The notes beneath the pieces were generated by a model that was not told where the DNA came from, did no database searches, and saw only the letters and a program-made list of their open reading frames with translations. Positions 46,636 through 58,770 of a stretch of 64,000 nucleotides of DNA are shown piece by piece; the first letter of the stretch is position 1, and each line of letters opens with the position of its first letter. The translations under genes were made by a program, and so were the position numbers. Source of the DNA: Otis tarda (taxonomy: Eukaryota > Chordata > Aves > Otidiformes > Otididae); contig CM048576.1 of the NCBI GenBank assembly GCA_026413225.1, positions 938,501 through 1,002,500 on the forward strand, given 5' to 3'.

Positions 46636-49600
46636 ATTTCTTGCTTTTACACCCAAAAAGTGCAATTTCATTTTTTTTCTTTTAATCATGTAGCAATAGG
46701 CATCTCATCAGCGGGATCTCGGCAATCCTAGATCAGTGTTTCTTCATGAATATTTTCCCAGCATTTTTATTGAGCATGTGTTGTAGTTCAGAAAAATGAA
46801 GAAGAGAAGGAAGGAAAATAAGGGATTAAAGGCTTTGGAAATGAAAAAGGAAAGGCGAAGAGAAGAAAACTGTAGGTTTATGAAGATAATTCAAAGGAAA
46901 GCAATGGAACAAGGACTCCTGGGGCAGCAAGCAAAGAGCAACGCAGCGTTAAATGCATTCCATGTAAAGGAATAAAACCCCAGGACTTGGGATTTTGGGG
47001 AACTGAGTCGCTGGCAGCAATTCGGTCCCCATGGAAGGTTGGCACAGCCGGATGTGGGGTCTAGGCAAGCTAATTGTTGGGCAAATAAAATAGCCAAGAG
47101 GCAGAGGTGTGATGCTCATAGTCCAAGGAGCGCTCTCTGCCCAAGACATCGTGGGACTGGCGATGATTCACAAATATTTTTCTTAATTATTTAAGCTTAT
47201 CAAGCAGCACCTAGACCTCAACTGTGCTTGATTCAGAGGAGAGACGTATTTCTCCCTTATTTCCAAGACTCGCTCCAAGCTGCCTAGTTTTGCAGTGAAA
47301 ACCTCTTCTCTGCCTCTCCTGGTGAAACTTTTCTGTTTTGCATCCAATAAATATTCATTGGCCAAGAGAGAGGAGTCAGCAAGAAGGAAAGGCTCAGGCT
47401 GCAGCGGGCAAGGAGCTTTGAATCAAGGCTCCAATATAGGCTACTGGTTAAAATAAAGACAATAATAGAGGCTATCTGCTCCCAATAGCTTGCAAACTCC
47501 CTGCATGAGACTGCAAAAGCCGTGCTCCCCCATTCCCCTGTTGAAAAAGCAGGACTGTGCATTCTTCTGAATGCTACGAGGCCAAAATAACTCCACGTCC
47601 CTCAGCTCACAGCGATCTGGGCTGCGTAATTCCCTCAATCCCTCTTCCCCCACCTCCGTCGTGAGGTCTTGGGAGTCCGTCTTCTTCCAAGGTGATGATC
47701 TCCAGGCAATTTTACGGTCTAGAAGGGCAGGGATGAAATGTAGCTTTGTCATCCAAGGCAGGGAGAAAGTGTCATGCCTAATGAAGCCTTGTTGATCCAG
47801 TCTAGAGCCGAAATGTTTTGCAGGTGCTTGCTGGGGAGAAGAGGACAGATAATGAATAAAACATGTTTGTACTTTTCGTCTCCAGCAAATGTGACAAACT
47901 CGAATCTTATGGCTGAGGGGGAACGATATGAAATATGAGTTGGAGCTCATCTGAAAAGCCCGTAACTAATCCAAGATGTTGCGCTGTGTAGTCTAGCGGG
48001 TCGAGCCAGGTTTATAAGGGACCAGGGAAATAGGGAGGGGGCTGGAGTTATCTTTAAAAAGACAGCAGGATGTGACCTCTGGCAACTGATGATATAATTC
48101 TGTGTTTTAAAGCGAGGGTTGTCTTCGTCCCTTTGCCTGAAGACTGATCTGACCCTGTTGTTTTTGAGCCCAAAGGAGAAGCCAAAAGGGGAAAAAACAT
48201 TTTAGATGCCAAAGCTTGTTGCAGTAAAAGGCACATGCTGAAAAGCCTCCTGAGACCTTCAGGGTTATTAGCGCTCTGAGGTCAGCGGTTGCGTCGAGTA
48301 GCCAACAAACAAAGGATAATTTTAGGAGCAGTGATTCTCTGACATTTACTCCTTTGTGGGTCCCCCAGCATCCCACCGATGTACCCCAACTTATGACTGC
48401 TGAATTTTCTCAAGCTTGGACTTCCCACCATTTTGAGGACAAAATCACGATTTTCTGTTGGAAGGTCGCTTTTTTCCCTACCAGTGCTCGCTGCAGGGTC
48501 TGAGGACTAGAGGCTGAACTGAATCTGAATGGAAAAATGACTTGGGAATGAGATCAGCCTGGTGAATTTGGTGCTGAGGGTGCATACAACGCGACAGGGC
48601 CATCTGCTCCCTGCCCCACACACAGCCCGTTGAGTTACCCTGGCGTCACTCCAGCCCAAGATGGAACAGAAATAGCCCAAACTTTGTGCTCTGAACACCC
48701 ATATCAGTCAATTAATCCTCTTCTGATCCATTTTCACTATGCTTGCACTTCCTTTCACATCATTACTCTTAATTAGGGATCCAAATATTCCCCCGGAATA
48801 CACCTACGCTTGATCTAAATTAAGCTAAGAAAGGGTTAGCTACGTGCTCCAGGTCAGTCCTGAGTTCACTTCTGGAGGTCCTCCTCTCTTCTTGGGTTTT
48901 TTCTTCCCTTCCACAATCTCTTACTTACTTTTTGAACCCGGCCCCATCCATACACATTATCTTTGTGCCTGGGAAAAAATAAAAGCAACGATATGTGCCA
49001 TCGTAAATTAAAAATAGCCTAAAGTAGAAGTTTGGGGAGAAAGTGCTGACTCTGTACTCTGAAACCCTTTCTCGTCATTTCTGTCTGCAGGTTCTCTGTA
49101 TTCTTTAACCCAGATGGCTTTGCCCTGTCAAAAACACTGACTGTCGTAACTACTAACGGCAGCTGCTCGATTGCTCAGATTTGGACCTGTTCCTCTTTCC
49201 AAGAGGAAAGAATGAAAGAGCTCATGGGCTTTCAAGTCCACCCTGATTTGCCAAAAATACTTTAGCAGCAAACACGTGCTTTGCACGGGAGTTCACTATC
49301 TGCCAGAGAATCACTTTGGCAAGTACTTTTTTAAAAAGTTGAGTTAAAAACCCAGGAAAACCGTAATTCTTTCTATGGCAGAGCATGTTGATTCCTATCC
49401 TGAGGTTAAATGCATGTTGAGCTAAATGCATAGATGGTCGTGTAAAGCCGTAACCTCTTTTTGAAATCTACAAGCAGCTGGAGAGCACAGAGGCAGGACG
49501 TTAGCACAGCCCACAGCGATGCTCGGGGTGCTGCGCGAGGTTGCTTGGGGGAACGAGGCAGGACAGGCAGGCATTTGCCTGCGCAGGTGGATTTTCGGCA

Positions 49601-51878
49601 CCAGCGGACCTGTTTAGGATCTCAGGAGGCAGCTTGGATTGCCAGCTTTGTTGGAATCTACCCTCCCTTTGCTGCCGGACCATCACAGGCTGCAGGCAGA
49701 TGGCTCCGGCATCCGTCCATGCATCTCATTTTCTCAGGTGTGCGAAGAGGTGGTCTGCTTTTGAGGATGGTGGTAAGGAACATTGCTCTTCAGCAATGCA
49801 GTCACAACCCCAGGAAGCAGGAGTTGCACACACAGATATGAGATATATATGTCTCACTTAATGAATTCACGGTGCGCACACACATGGGTGTTTTTTATGG
49901 CTCATTTCCCAGCCCTCCTAGCCTAAAACCTAGAACCTACGTCCTCAAAACCTCAACTCAGCAGGTATTTTGGGGATCTGAATCGTCAGAGTTCCATTTT
50001 TGAGAGTGTGGTGACTTTTCTAAGCAGGACATGCAGCGGCCAAGACTTTGCGCAAGCTGGTGGAGTCGTAACCTCCCCTGCGGAGGTGAAACCGCTGAAG
50101 GCTCGGTTGCTTATGCCAAATGCGTGCAGGGAAAGCCTTTTCACCACATCCCTCCACGGGCTCCATGAGGTCCGCAAGTCTAGTTGAAAATTAATTTAGT
50201 GGCAACTTAGAGAAGTTGAAGAGCCCCAAGCTGGTTGACTTCTTCTTCCCTTCCCTCGGACAGGCCGACACACCTAGTTCTGTTGAAATGGGATAATCCC
50301 ATCCTTTGGGTCTCATCAAGGAGGGGAGGAGATGGTTATGAAGCAAGAGGGGGCTTCCCCTTTGTTCTTTATTGCTACTTTTTCTTCAAATTCTATTTAT
50401 GTGGTTATTTTGAGAAGGTCCCAGGAGGACGATGAGCTGCTGGAAGCAACGATGCCAAAATTCATGTGGCATTGGTGGGCATGGCCTTGCTCTCCTGGGC
50501 CTTTCTCTGGTTTGAGTCTATTTTCCTGCCATGAAAGCCCAACTTGAGCAAGCAGAGTTCGAAAAAGCAGTTAAAAGATTCACGGGTGAAAGAGTTGGAA
50601 AATGCTTTAATTGGCTTTTGAAATTGCCTTTAAATTGCCATCGAGCGATCTTCTGCAAGGCATCTTTCCCATTAGCCAAATTCATTAGAAAATTAACCTC
50701 TGCACCCTCACTAGCTTTTTGCCCTTTCCCCTTTCCTCCCTTTGCCGTGCTCAGTCCCCGTTAAAATGAGAAAATAAAAATGCAGAAGACAGGAATGAAG
50801 GAAGGAAAAAGAGTAAGGAAGAAATGAAATCTCTGAAAAGACAAAGGCGGCTTAAAATCTGAGCAATTAATTCATTCCCATAGCCATCTTCGTGATATTT
50901 TTATATGCCTGTGCATTTGCTGATGTCTCTCGTTGTCTGACTCAATTTCCTGGATTTCATGGATGAAATTTCCACCAGTTATGGCCCACAGACCTGGGGA
51001 TATTTCTTACTCTGCTCAAGGAGATAATACGTTTGAGACAATACCTACTTAATACGGTAGATTAAGAAGTTTCTTAAGGGGTTTGCATCCTTCTCCCACC
51101 TCTGGGCATTGCTGCAGTCTAAGAGCTGCAAGCATCTCCTTTGTTTCTGAAACATTTTGGGGGATCCAGACTTTTCTTCCTCTCCCAAAGCCTATAGGGA
51201 GTCAACAGAGTGTCCACTGGTAACAACACCCTGGTGAAAGTGGGGAGGAGAAGCTTCACAAGCGCAAGGGTTAGACGCCAACAAGAGATCAAACCTGGAT
51301 GTCTTTTGAGGTCTCTGCACCAGCGATGCCAGGCAGAGCTCCATTGCGCTGAACCCTTTCTGGTTTCCTACAGCAACCTGGTCTTGATTTTCAAAGCGTA
51401 TTTTCCTTCAAACAAACAAGAAAAACCAGAGGGATCTTCATTTTTTGCCAAAATCTGCACTGATGACAAGGTGAACAAATTTGCCCAGAAATAACTTCTA
51501 TTTCTTAATGTTACGGAATCAAGCGAAAGCAGACTGTTGAGAAAAATTTTGCTTTCTCCCTGACGTGCCAGATCCTACAGCAGCTGCTGAGGATAGGGGG
51601 GAGAAGGTGGTTAACTACAGGAATCAACCAGCTCTTCCAAATGAGTAAGGAAGGTGCTGATAGATAACAATAAAGACAAAGCAAGTCAAAAGTGGATCAG
51701 GACAAGAAGTCGTTTCTCTCCTGGTAACAAAAGCGTCTGGCCTGTTTCCCTGATGAACTCATATATCTGACAATATCCTCGCTTTAATGGTTTGCAGACC
51801 TCAGGTATATTATCATACCCTGAGCCTGAACCCTCCAGGGAAATCACATTGAGGAGGGAGGTGGGAAGCATCCGTGTG
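46636..51878. other. Unique non-coding DNA
   Basis: No gene or interspersed repeat was recognised. The longest frame (169 codons, 47441-47950, minus) has no domain character. A small CpG-retaining patch at 49510-49620 includes the dyad GCAGGCA-TT-TGCCTGC (49567-49582). The AT-rich segment 50570-50720 (GCTTTAATTGGC, CCATTAGCC, GAAAATTAACC) may be regulatory. Confidence 0.55.
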
Positions 51879-52026
51879 GTGGTGGGATGCTCACAGCAGT
51901 GGGTTAGGGATGAGTGCGGCAGTAGGGTTGGGTTGCCCGTGGTGGTGGGGTTGGGTTGCCCATGATGGTGAGGTTGGGTTGCCCGTGGTGGTGGGATGGA
52001 GATGCCCACGGCGGCGGGATGAGCAC
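51879..52026. repeat. 23-bp GC-rich minisatellite, about 6.4 units
   Basis: Six successive 23-bp units (starting at 51879, 51902, 51925, 51948, 51971 and 51994) and a 10-base partial are present. The three central units are nearly identical (GGGTTGGGTTGCCC followed by GTGGTGGTG); the outer ones are diverged, as expected for an array turning over from its centre. The plus strand has closely spaced G3-G4 runs and could form a G-quadruplex. The 124-codon frame across it is an artefact of the repeat. Confidence 0.9.
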
Positions 52027-54269
52027 AACCATGGGGCCATGGACCAAGAGGTGGCGCTGACGGACTGCCGTCCAGCAAAAATCAGATTATTCGCTCCAGC
52101 AGCAGAGGAAAGCAGGCACATACCCAAGACAGACGTATTTTTGTCTCTTATCTCTGTGCGCTCAGGCTGGAAGAGGCATTCTCAGGCACTAATCTCATGT
52201 CTGTCCTGCGCGGCGTCCCCGAGGAGGCAGGGGAGCTGCTGGGGTTAGGAGCAAAACACGGCATGTGGCACTCGTCTTCCAGGTCTGAGGGCCATGGTCA
52301 AAGGCAGCTCTAATTAAAGTAAATTGAGGGAACTGTATTTTTCTGGTAAAAAAAACCCCATGATTACTTTGCTGAATGAGAGACTTGGGAGGGCATTAAG
52401 CAAAGAAGAGTGCTTGCTGTGCAGAGGAGGGAATGCAGACTATTTCTTTGCCCATCTTGACCCATTTTTTTGTTTTTCCTTTGGGATGCTGCAGGCCACA
52501 GAGCCTTACAGTGGGGCAAAGCTCTGAGCAAGCCTTTGACACCAGGAGTCGCTTTTGGCCATGAATGTTACATGGCTCCTGGGGGTTTCACAGCCACACC
52601 TGTGGTGCACTCGAAGAAAAAGCACTTTTTTTTTTTCCAGATAAAAACCAAAAAACTACCCTGGGCACATCCGATAAGCAGGTGGCTGCAGGTAAAAACC
52701 AGCCCAGCGCAATTCACCTCCCTTTTCCTCAACATCTTAAAGCATTTCTGGTACTAGAGATGAGTCACTGGAAATCCCCGCTGTCTAGTGATGCTCTTCC
52801 TCTGGGGCTCTTCTTTCAAACACCAGTTGGTGTTACTTTGAGAGTCGCACCGCACCCAACTTAGTCCTTCCGGTACCGCAATGCAATAAGGTTTGGGGAA
52901 TAGGAGGAAGAAAGGTAAAGGGGGCATCTGTTTTGGGCAGCAAGCGCATGTAGTTCTGACATGCAGGTTTGCAAAGAGCCCATCTTCTAGAGAACATCGC
53001 TCACATCTCCGAGGTTTGGATATTAATAGTGCAAACTGTGTTTGCAGTTAGGAACTGCTTATCTCTTTCCTCAGGAGCCAACAGGGGAGAAAGTGGCGGA
53101 TGTGTTTCACGTGGGCATCTGGACAGGGTGTTCCCCAGGTTTGGAAGAGATCAGAGGTGGAAACAGGAGGCTCACATGGCACTGTGCGGCAATAAGCTGG
53201 CTATCTCCAGATGGAAATGGTTAAGCGTGGGGTCTCCTGCCTCCTTGGGCTGCACATTGTCAAGGAAAAAAAAATCACAGCTGCCTGAAGAAGGTGTGGG
53301 GATTTCTAGCAAAAGGTGTGCAGCTCCCCTGCTGAAATCAATAGGGTCAGGCACCAATCAATAGGTTTAAGCCGTGTAAATCCATCAATGAAACATCTAT
53401 TTTATAGTTGAGTCTGAATTCTCACCACTGATGGGGAGAATTTACAGAGTCAAAAGTACAATCTGGGACAGATACATCAGAAAGATGATTGAGAAGAGAA
53501 AATCCCAGACTAACATGTCTGTGTTGCAAATAGTAGGAAATAAGGACTCTTTGCATCGAAGATGTTGGGGGATGTTAAAGCTAGAGGAAACTCAGGCTTG
53601 GAGAAAGCAGCAGCAAATGCAGCTTGTGTACGGAGCAGAAAAACCGAGTGCTGCTGATGCTACATCCACAAAAGCAGATAGTGAGTCAAGAAACCCATTG
53701 AACTGGAGGGAAGCGTGGCCTCAAACTCCCAGAAGAGCCTTGGGGAGACGAAATTCAAGTGGCAGAGTCAGGGTCAGTGGCCGTTTGTAGCTCTGAGGGT
53801 TTGACTGACCCAGCAGCATTGGCTTCTGTCTCTCCCGGCCCAGCTCCAAGAGATATTTTCTTAAAAACCCTGAAGATCCCACTGGAGAACCAGACCAGCT
53901 TGGGCAAGAGGGTTGCCTCGGATGGGTGAGGTGGACAATTCCCAATCACAGAGCTTGGATGATCATTTGAGGATCATGGGTAGCTTAAGATAACTCTTTC
54001 CATAACTCTGTAGTGATTTAAGATCTTTGATGGGCATGATTTAAACAATACGAGAGAAGAGACGGTGCAAGAGAAGGTGGAGAAAGGTTTGTACGGCTTG
54101 TACCACCCTTGTGAGCCCTTGGGGTGGGAAAAAAGCTTCCAGGTACATCAGTGGGCAAAGGTGCCACACTGATAAGGCACGAGGAGAAAAAGAGACCATT
54201 CTGGAAGAGAGACTAAAAAACTCAGCTTCAGGGCAGGCGTTCGCAGTAACTGTAGGCTCTCCTTACCCA

Positions 54270-54600
54270 GCATCACCCTAATGGGTACAAATCTGCCAAT
54301 TAAGGACCAATTAAGGTTCATCTTTAAATATGTTTCTCCCTACTCAGCAAAGTGCTTGCAGGCATTTAACTATTAGCAGTAGGCTGCTCGGTCAAGGTCG
54401 TTGTCCCTTTCATCTAAGGATCTCCAAGCACTTGATGAAACTCCACTGCCTTTCTCTGTGGTAGGTAAAGGCTCTAATGTTATTTTAATATCATGAACCT
54501 AATTTATAAGGATAAATTACAGTGGGAGATAAAGAGCACATGGACTCAAGTGGATAAAAATAAAAATCCATATTGCCCCATTATCTGGCATTGGTTAAGC
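54270..54600. promoter_or_regulatory. Candidate AT-rich regulatory block
   Basis: The unique block holds a direct pair CCAATTAAGG (54296-54305 and 54308-54317), plus TAACTATTAGCAG, TAATTTATAAGGATAAATTAC and GAGATAAAGAGC. The tandem CCAATTAAGG is an NKX/homeodomain-like half site. These features resemble developmental enhancers. The call has not been tested by alignment. Confidence 0.3.
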
Positions 54601-55745
54601 TTCTGCTTGTATAAGTTTTTTTGGCTAATTTCTCTCCCTTTTTTTTTTTTTTAATGAAATGCTATTTATTTATAGCCGAACGCCAACTTTGAAGCCAGAG
54701 CCAAAGCATTTGGGGAGCTGCTCAGATAGGGCCCTTGAAAAGGAGAATTATGTCTGTTTCAGATGTTTTCAGAAGTTATTGTTTAAAGGCAGCAAGAGCT
54801 ATGACATTTCTCCCGACGAGCTCGCCCTGCCTTCGGCATTGCTAGAAGACACGGGCAAAGCAGATGTCTCCAGAGCTGGGAGAAGAAGTGGTGACAAGCG
54901 TGTGTGGGGGGAGAGGCATCGGGGAGGGGATGAGATGAAAGGGGGTTTTAGACAGGAAGCCTCAAAGGACCAACGTTGATGTGAAGTGCTCCCCGATGCG
55001 CCACGGGAACCTCATCCTGCTGCTCACAGGGGTATGGGGCATGAACACATGAGATGTTCGGAGGTGGCCAGAAGACGTTTCACTGTCCCCAAAAAGCTGC
55101 CATTCCAGTGGTCAAGAAGAAGTTGGCCACCTTCTACAGTGTACCATGGTCTTCCTTAGTGGGCTTCAAGTTCATGAGCTTACTCCAAGCTAAAATAAAG
55201 TTCTTATCAGGCTGAGGCACAAGTGAGGAGAGTCAACACTCTGCCTTGGATGGACTGTGCTGCACTTTCAGAAGGCTTCTTGACTTAATTTATCAACTTT
55301 CTTTTGCAATTTCAAGTTTTTCACCACTTTTTCTGGGTGATCACTCAAGACTTGAAGCAAAACCCAAGACTGACTGCAGCACACGCCGTCCCAGGGAAAC
55401 CCAGGGCTGCAGGCTCTCGCTGGGAGCCATTTCCCTTCCCTGATGTGAGGACTTGCCCCATCTCTGTGACCTTCGTGCTTACAAGCAGCAACAAGGAGAC
55501 TATTTCTAGCCTCCTCTCCAATAATAAGACCCTATGAATGGCCATGGGAAGCCTTTTGCTAGGAACTGCTGGATTTCAACTAAGAGACCAGGGGATTATA
55601 GAAAAGCTGGATTTTCCCGTGGCTCCTGCTTTGGTGTCTGAGTGACATCATGGCCTCCCGACCAGCGATAAGACAGAGAGTCTTTGATAGCATGGAGCGG
55701 GGGGACTCTGGCCCACTGCCAAAGACGATTACGAGCGGCACATAC

Positions 55746-55822
55746 CTTCAGCGCTTCGCCTTCGCCTAGCAATTCCTGGAGGGTGATATAACTTCCTCTA
55801 GGCGAGTGAGGCTCATGGGGGG
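55746..55822 (-). other. Exon-like 77-bp segment with good splice borders (unproven)
   Basis: On the minus strand the segment is preceded by TTTGTCTCCGTTACAG and followed by GTATGTGCC, a strong 5' splice site after AAG. One frame is open throughout (25 codons, starting two bases in). It ends in YITLQELLGEGEALK, a plausible helical, acidic peptide. The area keeps about ten CpGs in 150 bp, unlike its flanks. No protein family is recognised and no partner exon was found elsewhere in the window, so this may equally be a conserved non-coding element with chance splice sites. Confidence 0.25.
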
Positions 55823-56106
55823 CTGTAACGGAGACAAACTGGGGCTCTATCTCAGAGAACAGCCATTGTTTGAGGGAGGAGAGGGGGGAAGAGGACAGGA
55901 TGCATCCTCCCAGCTATGTGTGTGGAGCAGCTTGGACGGATCGGACATTATTAGGAATCTCCTGGGAAATGAGGAGTTCTGCTGCCTGCTGACGAACGCC
56001 CCATCCTTAACCTATTCCCTGCTGCCCGCACAAGTACGAAACCAAATCCTATGGCAGGTTTTCCCCAAGAGCTTTAGAGAAGAGCATCCCTTTGGCCAAC
56101 TAAGTC

Positions 56107-56150
56107 CTTGTAGAGACATATCCTGTCTTCTTGTAGAGAAAATATCCTGT
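56107..56150. repeat. Tandem 23-bp duplication
   Basis: CTTGTAGAGACATATCCTG is followed directly by a second copy (CTTGTAGAGAAAATATCCTG) with small differences. It is a local duplication without coding meaning. Confidence 0.8.
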
Positions 56151-57079
56151 ACTGGCACCCCTGTCCTCCAACCCCACCGCTTTCAGGTGATTTGGGAGCC
56201 TGGGCCTGAAGATCGACAGTTCAGGGTCTCCGAACCAGCAAGACTGCTCTGGAGGAATACAAGTCTAACAGAAAACTGCAGCAAACGATGCGCTCCCTCA
56301 TGGACTTTCATTTCTCTGGGGTTTCTGCACGATAGCATCAACCTCAGACCAAAGCTGGCCATGACAGTCTGCAATATTTGACCTGATAACATTGTATTCC
56401 CCATGTCTACCTTCCCATGAGTGGTCCCTACTTATTATTTGGGTTAAAGTCACCACCTAAGCATCCCTGGAGCAATTTTCCCCAGTCTTCCGTTGGCACA
56501 GAAATGCCCACTCCTCTGGGATTTGCTAAGAGCCTTTAAAAACCAGCAGATGAGCAGCAGGGCATGGGGAAAGTACCTCAGTACTTTCTTTAAGGTGAGG
56601 TTTCAAAGTTGAACACACTCTAGGAGACCATCCACATCTGCAACAACTGATTTCAAGAGCAAGAGGGAGGAGATTGAGTTTCCCCAACACGGGTCCTTCT
56701 CCAGTCTCTCTTTTGGAGTATAGCATCCCCTTTTAGCCCTTCCTCAAAGCACTTCTTCTCCCAAATCTTCCTTACAGAGGGAAAGGGCGATATCTGCCTC
56801 GTATAGACCCAGGTCGCCCATTCCTGGCACCTGCAGAGATGGCACTCAGCATCCCTCGTGTGGGTATTATGAACACTGATGGTTACCGGGATGCTTTTAT
56901 TTTGTGAAAGAACAGAGGGAAAAATTTCAAAACCGCAGCTGCCGTGTTCGTAAACAGCTCGTTAAGCGAAGTACACCGAAATCTCAACTTTTTATCCCAG
57001 AGTCGCAATGCCACATTGGGCAAGTGGAGGAATCGAGGGGTTTGGTCCTGTTTGAAGTGTAAATCTCAGTTCACCCTTC

Positions 57080-57330
57080 ACTCCGGAGCCGTTAGCAATG
57101 CATCCCTAAGACTCCAAGATCTCCAGTTGTCCCGCTGGAAATCTGAAAGCTATTATTACGCTGGAGAAAGGGAGGTAAATGAAAATGTGTTTGCCAGTTT
57201 CGCCAGATGTGAGACCAGTGTCATGGACAGATTTTATTATTCTATAAATACCAGGGGCAGAAGGTTGTTATTAGCCACTCAGTAATTAATACAACGTGCA
57301 ATGGCCTCAGACATGGCCCACCACTTAATG
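57080..57330. promoter_or_regulatory. Candidate regulatory block with MEF2-like site
   Basis: The block includes CTATAAATA (near 57242), a MEF2 consensus-like site. It also has CAGTAATTAATACAACG and GTCCAATTAATCGCG, which combine homeodomain cores with retained CpG. An overlapping 113-codon plus frame (56944-57285) has no domain features. Regulatory function is inferred from motif content. Confidence 0.3.
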
Positions 57331-57918
57331 TCCAATTAATCGCGTGCTGCCCTCCTGAGCACACGTTAAACTCCCCAGATGTTGCGCTAAGGTGGAAGAA
57401 ATGTAAGCATCAGGCAGAAGAAACCCCCAAACGAAATCCTGAGCTGGGAAGTTGATCGGAAGAGGGATTGATGTTAAATATTGCAGACATCAAAGCCTGC
57501 ATGAGCACATTTCTGCACATATTCAAGGGGCATGCAAAGAATGCCTAACACAAACTCACAAACCAGATATCTGTGTATTAAAAGGCCTCTAAGTGAACAA
57601 ATCCCAGATTTGCTGGTACCCACTGCATGCTAATAAGCTGCTTTCATGCATCATTAGTACAGCAGAGAGCCCCAGAACATCTGCACATCCGAGGACACTG
57701 CCTTCCTCCACAGAAAGTCCCTGCTCTCTGCAGCACAAGATGTGACAATGTTCTGCTCACTCATATTGATGCAGCTGAAAAAGCATTGGAATCATTTTAT
57801 TAATGGGTGCTCTTGCTCCTATTCCAGCAAGCCAGAAATACCTGAGGCTGGCTGTTTGGAATGGTGCTCCAAAAAATAAAGATTTATGGACCATTATATA
57901 TTTGTTATGTATTGGGTT

Positions 57919-58770
57919 AGAATCATAGAATCATAGAACCATTAGGGCTGGAAGGGACCTGTAAAGCCCATCCAGTCCAACCCCCCTGCCAGGAGCAGGG
58001 ACATCTCCAACCAGATCAGGTTGCTCAGAGCCTCATCCAACCCGGCCTTGAACGTTTCCAGGGATGGGGCATCACCACCTCTCTGGGCAACCTGGGCCAG
58101 TGTTCTGCTACCCTCAGTGTAAAAAAATTTTCCTAATATCTGATCTGAATCTACCTCCCTCTATTGTAAAACCTTGACCTCTAGTCCTGTCACACCAGGC
58201 CCTGCTGAAGAGTTTCTCCCCACCTTCCCTGCAGCCCCCTTTGGGCACTGGGAGCCGCTCTCAGGTCTCCCCGGAGCCTCCTCTTCTCCAGGCTGAACAG
58301 CCCCAGCTCTCTCAGCCTGGCCTCACAGCAGAGCTGCTCCAGCCCTCTCATCATCTTCATGGCCTCCTCTGCACCCTCTTCAACTGGTCCATGTCCTTCT
58401 GATGTTGGGGGCTCCAGAACTGGATGCAGGGCTGTAGGTGGGGTCTCACCAGAGTGGAGCAGAGGGGCAGAATCCCCTCCCTCGACCTGCTGGCCACGCT
58501 GCTGGGGATGCAGCCCAGGATGCTGTTGGCCTTCTGGGCTGCAGGGGCACAATGCCAGCTCATGTTGCGCTTCTCATCAACCAGCTCATCCTAGTCCTTC
58601 TCCTCGGGGCTGCTGTCCATCCATTCCCCACCCAGCCTGGATTTGTGCCTGCCATTACCCCAACCCAGGTGCAAGACAGTGCACTTGGCCTGGTTGAACT
58701 CCATGAGGTTTACATGGGCCCACCTCTCCAGCCTGTCCAGGTTCCTCTGGATGGTTTGTCCGCAATAGCA
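57919..58770 (-). mobile_element. CR1 LINE, longest copy (about 850 bp)
   Basis: The right-to-left element begins with inverted terminal octamers (AATCATAGAATCATAG, 57921-57936) and the GGAAGGGACC / TCCAGTCCAACCCC block, passes through the 3' UTR, and enters the C-terminal part of the RT ORF. Recognisable CR1 coding sequence extends to about 58765 ([18 protein letters not shown]), where the 5' truncation lies. The copy is broken: a TAG at 58591-58593 (minus) follows the EKD residues, and one missing base near 58361 shifts the frame. It shares the GGAAGGGACC subfamily with the copies at 13001 and 46185. No target-site duplication was found. Confidence 0.96.
58190..58765 (-). pseudogene. CR1 ORF2 (reverse transcriptase) C-terminal remnant, disrupted
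   Basis: Three minus-strand pieces make up the remnant: 58591-58765 ([19 protein letters not shown] region), 58357-58590 after an in-frame TAG (QKANSILGCI, WSPQHQKDMDQ), and 58190-58360 in the next frame ([24 protein letters not shown]). These are the conserved thumb and C-terminal region of CR1-type RT. The FADD-type catalytic motif lies upstream in full elements and is absent here. One nonsense change and one single-base frameshift show that it is a dead copy. Confidence 0.92.

Larger units (their letters stand above)
52027..57918. other. Unique non-coding DNA
   Basis: No gene or interspersed repeat was recognised. Landmarks are A9 near 53265, T14 near 54640, and a 23-bp tandem duplication at 56107-56150. 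Candidate regulatory blocks are 54270-54600 and 57080-57330. A splice-flanked segment on the minus strand (55746-55822) is listed separately. The 191-codon plus frame (55806-56381) has no recognisable domain and partly overlaps that segment in the opposite direction. Confidence 0.5.

Noticed and set aside
47441..47950. 169-codon minus-strand open frame
   Set aside because: No domain, no splice or promoter context, and length within chance expectation.
51874..52248. Plus frame with Trp/Gly-rich repeats
   Set aside because: It is produced by the 23-bp minisatellite read through in one frame, with no gene features.
55806..56381. 191-codon plus-strand open frame
   Set aside because: No recognisable domain or conserved motif, and no promoter-like context. 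It overlaps a better exon candidate on the other strand.
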